From contig CACWVU010000013.1 in NCBI GenBank assembly GCA_902764415.1, forward strand, positions 1-56,681: DNA of 56,681 bases, read 5' to 3'. Every line of letters starts with the position of its first letter. Positions within the stretch are counted from its first letter, which is position 1. The stretch comes from an uncultured bacterium (lineage in GTDB: Bacteria; Verrucomicrobiota; Kiritimatiellia; RFP12; UBA1067). The notes beneath the pieces were generated by a model that was not told the origin of the DNA, ran no database searches, and saw nothing but the letters and a program-made list of their open reading frames with translations. The translations under genes and the position numbers were made by a program. Shown here in pieces: positions 27,196-35,636 of the stretch.

Positions 27196-27687
27196 ATGGA
27201 AAAGAAGACTATGCATCGGCAGTTGCGTCACGTGGCGCTGGTAATGGTGGCGGCGGCGCTGTCCTGCGCGGCGGCCGGCTGCGTGTCGTCGTGCGGAGGG
27301 GCGTTCGCCGAGTACGACGGAGCGACGGAAGTCGCGACAATGGAGCTCAAGCGCACGTCGCAGAGCTGGGACGGCGCGGAGCTGCCGGACTATCCCGTCG
27401 GGAAGCCCGAGCTCGTCGTCAAGCGCTACGTGTTCCCGCGCGGCAGCAGGCTCGGCTGGCACCACCATCCCGTGATGAACTACGGCATCGTGCAGCAGGG
27501 CGAGCTAACCATCATCGGCGTCGACGGCAAGGAGAAGACCGTCCGCGCGGGCGAGGCGGTCGTCGAGATGGTCGGCACCGTCCACCACGGCGAGAACCGC
27601 GGCGACAAGACGGTCGTGCTGGACATGTTCTACGTCTCGCAGAAGGGGACGCCGCTCGCGGTCCAGCATCCTGAGATCGCCAAGTGA
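27196..27687 (+). CDS. Cupin-domain lipoprotein
   Basis: 163 aa. The N-terminal hydrophobic stretch ends in AAAGC, a lipobox, so the protein is probably a lipid-anchored periplasmic protein. The single cupin domain has WHHHPVMNYGIVQQGEL and the second motif VGTVHHGENRG, giving His ligands for a metal. Function not known. GAAGGAGG lies 5 nt before ATG 27196; an in-frame extension to 27166 reads back into the galactosidase gene and lacks this site. Its stop overlaps the phosphatase GTG. Confidence 0.8.
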   Translation: MEKKTMHRQLRHVALVMVAAALSCAAAGCVSSCGGAFAEYDGATEVATMELKRTSQSWDGAELPDYPVGKPELVVKRYVFPRGSRLGWHHHPVMNYGIVQQGELTIIGVDGKEKTVRAGEAVVEMVGTVHHGENRGDKTVVLDMFYVSQKGTPLAVQHPEIAK

Positions 27688-28151
27688 GCGCGACGAAGAT
27701 ACTCTTCCTCTGCCACGGTAACATCTGCCGTTCGCCGATGGCGGAGTTCGTGATGAAGGAGCTGCTCCGCCGCGCGGGGCGGAACGACGTCGAGGTCGAG
27801 TCCGCGGCGCTGCACTCCGACGAGATCGGCAGCGACATCCACCGCGGCACGCGCGCGAAGCTGCAGGAGAAGGGGATCCCGTTCTCGCCGCGCGCGGCGT
27901 GGCTGCTGACCGCCGAGAAGGCGCACGGGTACGACCTGCTCGTCGGGATGGACGACTACAACATCGCCGACCTCCGCCGGCTCGTCCGCCCCGAGGACCT
28001 GCCGAAGGTCCGCAGCCTCCTGTCGTTCGCCGGCTCGGAGCGCCCTATCGCGGACCCGTGGTACACCGGCAACTTCGACGCGACCTACGACGACGTCATC
28101 GAGGGCTGCACCGCGCTGCTTGCGTTCATTGGCCAAGGAGGTAGGAAATGA
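27684..28151 (+). CDS. Low-molecular-weight protein-tyrosine phosphatase
   Basis: 155 aa, typical length. The P-loop CHGNICRS gives nucleophile Cys10 and Arg16; the general-acid Asp is in IADPWYTG. Dephosphorylates phosphotyrosine. Bacterial members of the Wzb/Etp type often counteract BY-kinases, and a BY-kinase is encoded at 51175, though far away. GTG start in a GTGA overlap with the cupin gene, and the end overlaps rph by 4 nt. Whether it acts on that kinase is inference. Confidence 0.93.
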   Translation: MSATKILFLCHGNICRSPMAEFVMKELLRRAGRNDVEVESAALHSDEIGSDIHRGTRAKLQEKGIPFSPRAAWLLTAEKAHGYDLLVGMDDYNIADLRRLVRPEDLPKVRSLLSFAGSERPIADPWYTGNFDATYDDVIEGCTALLAFIGQGGRK

Positions 28152-28840
28152 AAAGACGGACTGAACTTCGCAAGATCGAGTTTGTGCGCGGATTCACCAA
28201 GCACGCGGCGGGGAGTGTCCTCGTCAAGTGGGGCGACACCTGGGTCCTCTGCACCGCAAGCGTCGAGGACAAGGTGCCGCCGTTCCTGAAGGACACCGGG
28301 CGCGGCTGGGTGACGGCGGAATACTCGATGCTCCCGTCCTCGACCGGCGGCGGGCGCAAGGACCGCGACATCAAGAAGCTGAGGCAGGACGCCCGCTCGA
28401 CGGAGATCCAGCGCCTCATCGGGCGCTCGCTCCGCGCCGCCGTCGACATGGCGAAGCTCGGCCCCAGGCAGATCACGATCGACTGCGACGTCCTGCAGGC
28501 AGACGGCGGCACGAGGTGCGCGTCGATCACGGGCGGCATGGTCGCCATCCAGGACGCGGTGGAGAAGCTGCTCGCCGACGGCACGCTCGCCGAGAGCCCG
28601 ATCGTCCACCGCGTTGCGGCGGTGTCGGTCGGCGTGTGCGACGGCCGGCCGACGCTCGACCTCGACTACGCCCACGACTCCACGGCGGAGGTCGACCTCA
28701 ACGTCGTGATGACCGACGACGGGCGCTACGTGGAGCTGCAGGGCACCGCCGAGCACAAGCCGTTCACGGAGGAGTCGCTGGACGCGCTGCGCTCGCTCGC
28801 CCGAAAGGGGATTAGGCGGATATTTTCGCTGATGGGGTAG
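28148..28840 (+). CDS. rph: Ribonuclease PH
   Basis: 230 aa. Phosphate-dependent 3'-5' exonuclease that trims tRNA 3' ends. Recognised by the N-terminal RRTELRKIEFVRGF, TASVEDKVPPFLK, GRGWVTAEYSMLP, the RSTEIQRLIGRSLRA phosphate-binding arginines, and ITIDCDVLQADGGTRCASI. Full length, forms a hexamer in other bacteria. Good ribosome-binding site (AAGGAGG) within the end of the phosphatase gene. Confidence 0.96.
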   Translation: MKRRTELRKIEFVRGFTKHAAGSVLVKWGDTWVLCTASVEDKVPPFLKDTGRGWVTAEYSMLPSSTGGGRKDRDIKKLRQDARSTEIQRLIGRSLRAAVDMAKLGPRQITIDCDVLQADGGTRCASITGGMVAIQDAVEKLLADGTLAESPIVHRVAAVSVGVCDGRPTLDLDYAHDSTAEVDLNVVMTDDGRYVELQGTAEHKPFTEESLDALRSLARKGIRRIFSLMG

Positions 28841-28843
28841 GAA

Positions 28844-30298
28844 ATGCCGCTCGAAAGCACAATCGCCGGATCGTGGTATCCGGGGAAGGAGCGCGAGATA
28901 CGCGCGCTCGCCGACGAGTGGGAGAAGCGCGTCGGCGGCGAGAAGGCGACCGGCGATGCGAACGTGCCGTCGAGGCCGAACGTGCTCCTCCTTCCCCACG
29001 CCGGCTGGGCGTACTCTGGCGAGATCGCGTGGCGGGCGGTGAGGCTTGTGCGCGATGCGGACTTCCGCCGCGTAGTCGTGCTCGCCCCGAGCCACCGCGC
29101 GTGGATCGAGAACCGGCTAGTCGCGCCGGAGGCCGAGGCGGTGTCGACCCCGCTTGGGACGATTCCCGTCGACCGCGAATGGCTCGACCGCCTCGCGCTT
29201 CTCGCCCCTGTCGCGCGCAACGACCGCGTTCATGCGGCGGAGCATTCGGCGCAGATCGAGTATCCGCTCCTCCAGCTCGTGCTCAAGGCGGGCTTCACGG
29301 TCGTGCCGCTGGTGATGGGCTCGTTCGGGCGCGACCAGATGGCGATGTGCGCAAGGGCGCTCGGTCGGCTCATGGACGACAAGACGCTGCTTGTCGTCTC
29401 GTCCGACTTCACCCACTACGGCAGCGACTTCTCGTATGCGCCGTATGGGACCGCCGGCGGCGAGGATGTCCGTTCCAAGGTCGCGGCAGTCGACGCAGAG
29501 GCGTTTTCCCTTGTCGCAAAGCGCGACGCCGACGGTTTTGCCGCGTTCGTCAACAAGACGGGCGCGACGATCTGCGGACGCATCCCGATCGAGCTTGCGC
29601 TCCGCGCGTTCCCGGAGAAGTCGTCGCTCTCGCGCCTTGCCTATGCGACATCGTCAGATGCCGATCGCGACTTCAAGCGCTTCGTTTGCTACACCGCCGC
29701 CGCAGGACGCGTCGAGTGGCCTGGCGAGCGGGGCGCGGTCCTTGGAGCTGAAGACCGCGCATATCTCCTCTGCGTCGCCCGCGAGTCGATGGAGCGGGCA
29801 GTCCGCGCCGGCAGGGCGGCGAGCCGTCTCGCCGCCGCGGACCTGCGCGACGCGCCGCCGGCGACGCTTGTGAAGATGGGCGCGTTCGTGACGCTCAACG
29901 ACAAGGCGACCGGAGCGCTGCGCGGCTGCATCGGGGAGATTCTGCCGATGCGTCCGCTGGCCGAGGCCGTCGCCGCGCGGGCGGTCGACTCGGCGCTCAG
30001 GGACCCGCGTTTCCAGCCGGTCTCGGAGCGCGAGCTCGGCAGTCTCCGCGTCGAGGTGTCGACCTTGACGCCGCCAAAGCCAGTCGCGTCGTGGCGCGAC
30101 ATCGTGCTTGGCCGCGACGGCATGACGATGGAGAAGGGCAATGCGTTCGCCGTCTTCCTGCCGCAGGTCGCGCCAGAGCAGGGCTGGGACCTTGAGACGA
30201 CGCTCACGCATCTCTCGCGGAAGGCGGGGCTGTCCGCTGACGCCTGGCGCGAGGGCGCGAAGTTCGAGACCTTTCAGGCCGAGGTCTTTCATGAGTGA
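28844..30298 (+). CDS. Memo-AMMECR1 fusion (AmmeMemoRadiSam proteins B and A)
   Basis: 484 aa. Residues ~1-280 are a Memo-like domain: IAGSWYPG, LLPHAGWAYSGEIAW, APSHR, AEHSAQIEYPLL and SSDFTHYG. The His/Asp residues resemble those of extradiol dioxygenase-like and Memo folds. Residues ~300-484 are an AMMECR1 domain with the hallmark GALRGCIGEILPMRPL. The two are usually separate genes in the AmmeMemoRadiSam system, together with a radical-SAM protein (AmmeMemoRadiSam C). No radical-SAM gene lies near. Function of the system is unknown. Follows rph by 3 nt. Confidence 0.88.
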   Translation: MPLESTIAGSWYPGKEREIRALADEWEKRVGGEKATGDANVPSRPNVLLLPHAGWAYSGEIAWRAVRLVRDADFRRVVVLAPSHRAWIENRLVAPEAEAVSTPLGTIPVDREWLDRLALLAPVARNDRVHAAEHSAQIEYPLLQLVLKAGFTVVPLVMGSFGRDQMAMCARALGRLMDDKTLLVVSSDFTHYGSDFSYAPYGTAGGEDVRSKVAAVDAEAFSLVAKRDADGFAAFVNKTGATICGRIPIELALRAFPEKSSLSRLAYATSSDADRDFKRFVCYTAAAGRVEWPGERGAVLGAEDRAYLLCVARESMERAVRAGRAASRLAAADLRDAPPATLVKMGAFVTLNDKATGALRGCIGEILPMRPLAEAVAARAVDSALRDPRFQPVSERELGSLRVEVSTLTPPKPVASWRDIVLGRDGMTMEKGNAFAVFLPQVAPEQGWDLETTLTHLSRKAGLSADAWREGAKFETFQAEVFHE

Positions 30299-30358
30299 GG
30301 CCTGGGTCAACCCCGACTCTGCGTCTGTCTGCCCCGCGCTCGCGGAAACAAAGGCGCT

Positions 30359-30964
30359 TCAAGGTTCTTGAGCGGCTACTTCGATGTGACGAACTTCGGT
30401 CACTATGCGGATCAGCTGGATGTCGTGCGGTTCGTGCGGCAGATTCTCGACGATCTGGAAGTCGTGGGCGACGCCGATCTTGAAGCCCTTGGCATTGGCC
30501 ATCAGCCGGTCATACCAGCCGCCACCATAGCCGAGGCGGTCGCCATGGATTGTGAAGGCGAGCCCGGGGACGATCCATGCGGCGACTTCCGAGGGCTTGA
30601 CGATCTTCGCCTCCGCTGGCTCGAGGATGCCCATCGGTCCGCGCCTGAGGTCGCATTCGGCAAGTCTCTTCAGTCTCGAGAGTTCGTAGGTCTTGCCGTT
30701 CCATCGCGGCGCGACGACCTTGACGCCGCGGTCGAGCATTTCGTGGATGAAGTCCGAAAGGTCGATTTCGTCCGGCGTGGCGAGGTATACCGCGACTGCG
30801 CCGCCGCCGTCAAACGGGTCGACGGCGACCGAAATGAGGTCGTCGTTGATCAGCTTGGCGCAAATGACCTTGGACGCATGCTCGCGCTCCTCGGGCGTAA
30901 GCGCCCTGCGCCGCGCGCGCATCTGCCGCCGAATGGCGTCCTTTGTCTCTACCTGCTCTTCCAC
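30359..30964 (-). CDS. 5-formyltetrahydrofolate cyclo-ligase
   Basis: 201 aa, the only minus-strand gene in the window. The family signature is at the C-terminal half: VPGLAFTIHGDRLGYGGGWY followed by DRL. Basic N-terminal RRQMRARRRALTPEE is also typical. Converts 5-formyl-THF to 5,10-methenyl-THF with ATP. GTG 30964 is chosen because it lies exactly 7 nt after a minus-strand TGGTATAAT, making a leaderless start; the frame is open further upstream but runs across the promoter. Converges with the Memo-AMMECR1 gene (60-bp gap, no clear terminator). Confidence 0.9.
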   Translation of the reverse strand: MEEQVETKDAIRRQMRARRRALTPEEREHASKVICAKLINDDLISVAVDPFDGGGAVAVYLATPDEIDLSDFIHEMLDRGVKVVAPRWNGKTYELSRLKRLAECDLRRGPMGILEPAEAKIVKPSEVAAWIVPGLAFTIHGDRLGYGGGWYDRLMANAKGFKIGVAHDFQIVENLPHEPHDIQLIRIVTEVRHIEVAAQEP

Positions 30965-30971
30965 GGTGTGG

Positions 30972-30980
30972 ATTATACCA
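30972..30980 (-). promoter_or_regulatory. Leaderless promoter of cyclo-ligase gene
   Basis: Minus strand TGGTATAAT, with TATAAT at 30977-30972, then 7 nt to the GTG start. Confidence 0.65.
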
Positions 30981-30996
30981 TATTTGCCGGGTGCGG

Positions 30997-31026
30997 TTGA
31001 CGGATGCGGGGGTGAAATGGTAGAAT
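30997..31026 (+). promoter_or_regulatory. Promoter of secreted protein gene 31034
   Basis: TTGACG (30997-31002), 18-nt spacer and TAGAAT (31021-31026) with TGG extension; exactly 7 nt before ATG 31034. It is back to back with the cyclo-ligase promoter. Confidence 0.7.
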
Positions 31027-31033
31027 AGTCACC

Positions 31034-33079
31034 ATGAAGACATTGGCCATGATGGTGATGCTGGCGACCTGCGCGGCGGAGGCGATGGAACCCGTTGTGC
31101 CGGTGATGTGGCGCCGCGGCGCCGTCGAGGAGACGGCGCGGGACTTGCGCGAGATTCGCGCGAAGTCGGGTCTCAGCCGCTTCTTCGTCGCCGGCCCGGG
31201 CTTCAACGAGGTCATGTATGCGCCGTTCGCGACCAACCTCTACGCCGAGATGGGGCGTGAGATCGGCGAGATCTCGCGGCTGGTCGCGCCGGACGTCATC
31301 GAAATGGGCTGGTGGTGCTCTCCGTCCATCCGATACGTCTCCGACTTCGCGCCGGTCGAGGACGCCTTTGGCGGCAAGAGCCAGGACAACAAAAAGTGCC
31401 CGCTCGACCCCGCGTTCCAGGCCGACTGGGCGGCGAAGGTGAAGGCCGTCGTCGCGGCGGCGCGTCCGCGCATGGTCAACGTCGAGGACGACTACACGCT
31501 TGCGTGGGGAAGGGGGCTCAACGGCGGCGGCTGCTTCTGCGAGCGCCACCTTGCGCTCTTCGCGAAGATCTACGGCAAGCCGCTTAAGGCCGCCGAAATC
31601 GCCGCGGCGTTCGAGCGCCGCACCGACGAGAACCTGCCGATCCGCCGCGCTTTCGCCGCCACGGTGCGCGAGTCGCTCGCGATCCTCGCGCGCAAGGTGC
31701 GCGCGGCCGTGGACGAGGTGGACCCCTCCATCCGCATCTGCGTCTGCGAGCCGGGTGCCAGCGCGGACAAGGATGGCGTGTCGGTCGAGTCCGTCGCGCG
31801 CGCATTCGCGGGACCTAATACCCGCCCTGCAGTCCGTCCCTCCGGCGCGATCTACGGCGCGCAGACGACGCCCGCCGACGTGCCGGGCGCGGTCGCGCAC
31901 ACGTTCTACACCCTCGAGCGGCTGCCGAAGGACATCGAGACCTTCTACGAGGCGGACCCTTATCCGCACAACCGCTTCTTCGCCTCTGCCACGCAGATGG
32001 GCTCGCTGATGTCCGGCGCAGTCTTCGCCGGCGCCCAGAACGTGCTCCTCTACTGCCTCCAGTACCTGGACGACCCGTTCGAGGACTCCGGCTACGCGGA
32101 CGAGTTCAACCGGCTCCGGCGTCGGCTCGAGGCGGTGGCGGAGTTCAACCGCACGCGCCGCGCGGCGCTCCGCGGCGTGCGCATCGTGTGGACTTCCGAC
32201 GCCATGGCTCTCACACGCGGGCTTGGCGGCGTTCGCGACGCGCAGCTCGCGGACGAGGCGTTTGTCCTCTCGAAGTTCGGCCTGCCCTATACGACGCGCG
32301 CGGACGCCGAAGGCCCGGCGGTCCTCGCCGGCAACATCGTCGAGTCGCTTTCGGACGCGGAGATCGCGAAGCTGCTCTCCGGTGCCGTTCTCATCGATGC
32401 GCCAGCGGCAGCTTTGCTCGCGAAGCGCGGCTTCGGGCGCGATCTCGGGGCGGACGTGAAGCTCGCGGCAGGGCGGCTGCCGGTCGTGCGCGAGGAGATT
32501 CTGCCGGCGGCGGGCCTGACACGAAGGGGACGTGACGTCAACGCGTTCTACATCTTCAGCGCCGGGACGGAGGGAACGGTGCGCTCATTCGCGACGCTCG
32601 CGCCGCACGCTGGAACCGAGGTCTGGAGCCGGTTCTACGGCGTTGACGGGAAGGAGGTCACGCCGTCGCTTACAGTCGCCAGGAACACGCGCGGCGGGCG
32701 CGTCGCGGTGCTTGCGACGTCGCTTCTCGGCAACCGCTCCTCCGGTCTCCTCAACCTGCGCAAGCAGGAGATGTGGCGGAACCTGTTCAACCGGATTGCG
32801 CCGAACGCGCTGCCGGTGGCGGCGCTCGATGCCCCGGGCATCTGGACTCTCGCGAGCGTTTCCGAGGATGGTCGCGAGATGATGGTGATGGTCGACAACC
32901 TCTCCGGCGACGTGCGCGAGGGTCTTGCGTTCGCGGTTGCAGCGGAATGGCGCGGCGCGGCAGTTTCGCGGCTTGGTCCCGACGGCCGCGAGGAATTCCC
33001 CGAGACGGTTTCCGCCCGCTGGACGCCGAAGTGCGCCTTTGCCCAGATGCAGGCGGAGTTCTTCCACTTTCGTCGTTAG
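31034..33079 (+). CDS. Secreted TIM-barrel-like protein, putative glycoside hydrolase
   Basis: 681 aa with an N-terminal signal peptide (MLATCAAEA). The first ~370 residues look like a glycosidase-type barrel: MGWWCSPSIRYVSDF, NVEDDYTLAWGRG (acidic pair), a Cys/His cluster GGCFCERHLALFAKIYG, and ENVLLYCLQYLDD-like strands near the end of the barrel. The C-terminal half is beta-rich. I cannot assign a GH family. Single gene with leaderless promoter, no ribosome-binding site. Function in polysaccharide breakdown is inferred from export and barrel-like pattern only. Confidence 0.55.
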   Translation: MKTLAMMVMLATCAAEAMEPVVPVMWRRGAVEETARDLREIRAKSGLSRFFVAGPGFNEVMYAPFATNLYAEMGREIGEISRLVAPDVIEMGWWCSPSIRYVSDFAPVEDAFGGKSQDNKKCPLDPAFQADWAAKVKAVVAAARPRMVNVEDDYTLAWGRGLNGGGCFCERHLALFAKIYGKPLKAAEIAAAFERRTDENLPIRRAFAATVRESLAILARKVRAAVDEVDPSIRICVCEPGASADKDGVSVESVARAFAGPNTRPAVRPSGAIYGAQTTPADVPGAVAHTFYTLERLPKDIETFYEADPYPHNRFFASATQMGSLMSGAVFAGAQNVLLYCLQYLDDPFEDSGYADEFNRLRRRLEAVAEFNRTRRAALRGVRIVWTSDAMALTRGLGGVRDAQLADEAFVLSKFGLPYTTRADAEGPAVLAGNIVESLSDAEIAKLLSGAVLIDAPAAALLAKRGFGRDLGADVKLAAGRLPVVREEILPAAGLTRRGRDVNAFYIFSAGTEGTVRSFATLAPHAGTEVWSRFYGVDGKEVTPSLTVARNTRGGRVAVLATSLLGNRSSGLLNLRKQEMWRNLFNRIAPNALPVAALDAPGIWTLASVSEDGREMMVMVDNLSGDVREGLAFAVAAEWRGAAVSRLGPDGREEFPETVSARWTPKCAFAQMQAEFFHFRR

Positions 33080-33106
33080 CACCCATCCCAGCGGCAGAAC
33101 GAGCCA

Positions 33107-33136
33107 CCCTCCTACGCCCTGCTGGGCTACAGAGGG
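33107..33136 (+). terminator. Hairpin after gene 31034
   Basis: CCCTC (33107-33111) pairs with GAGGG (33132-33136), and GCCC (33116-33119) with GGGC (33124-33127) around a TGCT loop, with a 4x4 internal loop. No T-tract. It might end transcription or serve as a regulatory hairpin. Confidence 0.3.
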
Positions 33137-33147
33137 CAGGCGAATAT

Positions 33148-33155
33148 GGTATAAT
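33148..33155 (+). promoter_or_regulatory. Extended -10 of DUF2235 module
   Basis: GGTATAAT (TATAAT 33150-33155), with a leader to ATG 33199 carrying AAAGGAAAGGA. Confidence 0.6.
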
Positions 33156-33198
33156 ATGCGCATCGTGAGAACGTTCACGGCAAAGGAAAGGACGAACG

Positions 33199-33768
33199 AT
33201 GGCGACGGCTAAGAAGGCGAAGGCGAACATCGAGTTCCTGCTGGTCAGGGCCGAGGTCAAGGGCATCCCCGAGAAGGCGCTGCTGCGGAGCCGCAACATC
33301 GGGCAGGTCGACCTGGTCTGGCCTCGGACCGGCGTCGCGAAGAAGTCCGGCGCCAGGGAGTTCGTCTTCAAGAAGGGCGTGTGCGACTTCACCGCCGAGC
33401 CGTGGACGAAGCGCGTCGTTTTCCGCGAAGAGGTCGAGGGGCGCTGCGGCCTCGCCGTCTCGATCACCGAGCCGGTGAGCGTCCAGAAGGTGCGGCGGTT
33501 CATCCGCCTCACGGCCAAGTACGCGCTCAAGATGGGGGCGGACTTCATGGAGAAGGCGATGGTCGGCTACGCGGACATCGCCTCGTCGCCCATCGACGCG
33601 CTTGCGGCGATGATTGGAGAGAAGGACGTCCCGGCGGTGATCGCGCAGGGAGTGCTGGACGTCGTTGACCTGCCTGCCGAGGGCGAGGAGCTGACCGTGA
33701 GCGTCCCGCTCGTCCGTCCGCTCACCGGCAAGGCCGTCGGCTCCCTTACCCTCAGCCTAAGGGCGTGA
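33199..33768 (+). CDS. Unknown protein coupled to DUF2235 hydrolase
   Basis: 189 aa, no signal peptide or membrane helix. It begins with a basic tail (MATAKKAKAN), then alternates beta-strand-like segments (FLLVRAEVKGI, REFVFKKGVCDF, RRVVF-like) with one helical stretch (KVRRFIRLTAKYALKMG). It ends in a hydrophobic-polar strand (GSLTLSLRA). No family recognised. Its stop overlaps the GTG of the DUF2235 gene by 4 nt, so the two are made together. An adaptor, chaperone or inhibitor of that enzyme is possible but unproven. Confidence 0.75.
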   Translation: MATAKKAKANIEFLLVRAEVKGIPEKALLRSRNIGQVDLVWPRTGVAKKSGAREFVFKKGVCDFTAEPWTKRVVFREEVEGRCGLAVSITEPVSVQKVRRFIRLTAKYALKMGADFMEKAMVGYADIASSPIDALAAMIGEKDVPAVIAQGVLDVVDLPAEGEELTVSVPLVRPLTGKAVGSLTLSLRA

Positions 33769-34535
33769 ACCTCTGCCTTTTCTTCGAGGGTACGGGTCAG
33801 GGAGTGGCTGGCAAGGCCACAAACGTGACTCGCCTCCGCGACCTATCGGTCGACGACGCGCGGCAGCGTCTCCACCTCGAGCCCGGCCCCGGCACACGCT
33901 TCGGCGCCTACCTCCGCGGAAAAATCGCCGGCTCCGACTGGCGGGCGATCTTCCGCGACGCGAGGCGCTGGTTCGAGGCAAACTACGAATCGTTGCCGCC
34001 GGACGATGTGGCGACGCGCGTATATCTCTTCGGATTCTCCCGCGGCGCACTCCTTGCGCGGCATTTTGCCGCCTGGCTCGACAAGCTCGGGGTGGCGGTC
34101 GTCTATCTTGGGCTATGGGACACCGTCGACTCGACGATTGGACTCGACGTTGCCGAGGAATGTCCGTCCAACGTGGCGAGCGCCCGCCACGCCGTGGCGA
34201 GGGACGAGACGCGGCGTTTTTTCGGCTATGTGCCGATCAAGGGCGAGAAGGGGCGGGTCGCCGAGGCGCTCTTCCCCGGCAGCCACAGCGACGTCGGCGG
34301 GCTCTACGACGACAACCACCTGATGGCCGATCTCGCGCTCGCGTGGGTCGCGGCGGGGGCGAAGCGGGCGGGCCTGCGCCTTCGGCGCGGCTCTGACATT
34401 ACCCAGCGCCTCGATGCTTCCGCCGTGGTCCTGCACGATCCGCACTCGCTCGCCTCGAACCTCTGGGGCGCGTTTGACCGCGTCCGCCGCGTCCTTCCCG
34501 GCCTTCGCCTCCACTTCCGCTGCAAGGGGTTGTGA
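33765..34535 (+). CDS. DUF2235 alpha/beta-hydrolase (Tle1-like phospholipase fold)
   Basis: 256 aa. N-terminal LFFEGTGQG corresponds to the oxyanion DGTGN-type motif of DUF2235. YLFGFSRGALLARHFAAW holds the nucleophile Ser. VYLGLWDTVDSTIG holds the Asp and FPGSHSDVGGLYDD the His, so the catalytic triad is complete. The family includes type VI secretion lipase effectors, but this one is short, has no C-terminal membrane domain, and no T6SS gene is near. Likely a cytosolic or translocated lipase/esterase. GTG start overlaps the upstream partner gene. Confidence 0.85.
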   Translation: MNLCLFFEGTGQGVAGKATNVTRLRDLSVDDARQRLHLEPGPGTRFGAYLRGKIAGSDWRAIFRDARRWFEANYESLPPDDVATRVYLFGFSRGALLARHFAAWLDKLGVAVVYLGLWDTVDSTIGLDVAEECPSNVASARHAVARDETRRFFGYVPIKGEKGRVAEALFPGSHSDVGGLYDDNHLMADLALAWVAAGAKRAGLRLRRGSDITQRLDASAVVLHDPHSLASNLWGAFDRVRRVLPGLRLHFRCKGL

Positions 34536-34559
34536 CAAATGGAAAGCCAGGGGGGGGTA

Positions 34560-34589
34560 TTGACCGCGAGGGGCAAAAAATGGTAAAAT
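34560..34589 (+). promoter_or_regulatory. mre operon promoter
   Basis: TTGACC (34560-34565), 18-nt spacer and TAAAAT (34584-34589) with TGG extension; 9 nt before the mreB ATG. A run of eight G precedes the -35. Confidence 0.75.
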
Positions 34590-34598
34590 AACGCCACT

Positions 34599-35636
34599 AT
34601 GTTCGGCAAAGTAAAGTCTCTGTTCTCAACCGACATCGGAATCGATCTCGGAACCGCCAACTCGCTGGTCTACGCGAAGGACCGCGGCATCGTGCTGCGC
34701 GAGCCTTCGGTGGTGGCGATCCAGGCCGAGTCCAAGCGCGTCCTCGCGGTTGGCGAAGAGGCCAAGCAGATGCTCGGCAAGACGCCGGGGAACATCGTGG
34801 CGACCCGTCCGATGAAGAGCGGCGTGATCGCCGACTTCGACATTACCGAGGCGATGCTCAAGTACTTCATCACCAAGGTCTGCCCGCCGCGCTTCTACAC
34901 GCGGTACTCGCGTCCGCGCCTGGTGGTGGCGGTGCCCACGGGCATTACCGAGGTGGAGAAGCGCGCGGTCGAGGAGGCTGCGCACGACGCCGGCGCCGGC
35001 GAGGTGTTTCTGGTCGAGGAGCCGATGGCGGCCGCGATCGGCGTGGGGCTGCCGGTAGACGAGCCGGCCGGCTCGATGATCGTCGACATCGGCGGCGGCA
35101 CCTGCGAGGTGGCGATCATCTCGCTCGGCGGCATCGTCCACAAGTACTCCCAGCGCCAGGCCGGCGGCGACGCGATGGACGAGGCGATCATGTCCTACGT
35201 CAAGCGCGTCTACAACCTGCTGATCGGCGAACGCACGGCCGAGAGGGTGAAGATTGAGATTGGCAGCGCCGCGCCAGTCGGCGAGGAGACCTCGATGGAC
35301 ATCCGCGGCCGCGACATCGTGGCGGGGCTGCCGAAGACGCTCACGATTACCTCCGCGGAGATCCGCGAGGCGCTGAAGGACACGGTGCAGCTCATCGTAC
35401 TTGCGGTGAAGACGACGCTTGAGCGCTGCGAGCCCGAGCTTGCGTCCGACCTGATGGACCGCGGCATCGTCCTTTCCGGCGGCAGCGCCCAGCTCCGCGG
35501 CCTCGACAAGTTGCTTTCCCAGCAGACCGGCCTCCCGGTGGTGTTGGCGGACGATCCGCTTTCCGCCGTCGCGGAAGGCACCGGCGCCGTCCTCAACCAC
35601 ATCGACATCCTCGCGCGGAACAAGCGCGCACAGTGA
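34599..35636 (+). CDS. mreB: Rod-shape-determining actin homologue MreB
   Basis: 345 aa. Actin-fold ATPase that forms membrane-bound filaments directing side-wall synthesis. Recognised by GIDLGTANSLVYAKDRGIVL, GDAMDEAI, the phosphate-2 motif IVDIGGGTCEVAI and adenosine motif LSGGSAQLRGLDKLL. No ribosome-binding site; the start is 9 nt after a -10, so the message is nearly leaderless. First gene of an mreB-mreC-mreD-PBP2 operon. Confidence 0.97.
   Translation: MFGKVKSLFSTDIGIDLGTANSLVYAKDRGIVLREPSVVAIQAESKRVLAVGEEAKQMLGKTPGNIVATRPMKSGVIADFDITEAMLKYFITKVCPPRFYTRYSRPRLVVAVPTGITEVEKRAVEEAAHDAGAGEVFLVEEPMAAAIGVGLPVDEPAGSMIVDIGGGTCEVAIISLGGIVHKYSQRQAGGDAMDEAIMSYVKRVYNLLIGERTAERVKIEIGSAAPVGEETSMDIRGRDIVAGLPKTLTITSAEIREALKDTVQLIVLAVKTTLERCEPELASDLMDRGIVLSGGSAQLRGLDKLLSQQTGLPVVLADDPLSAVAEGTGAVLNHIDILARNKRAQ

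Noticed and set aside
34550..34557. Run of eight G before the mre promoter as a phase-variable tract
   Set aside because: Slippage there is possible, but it lies upstream of the -35 and would not change promoter spacing; no evidence of switching.
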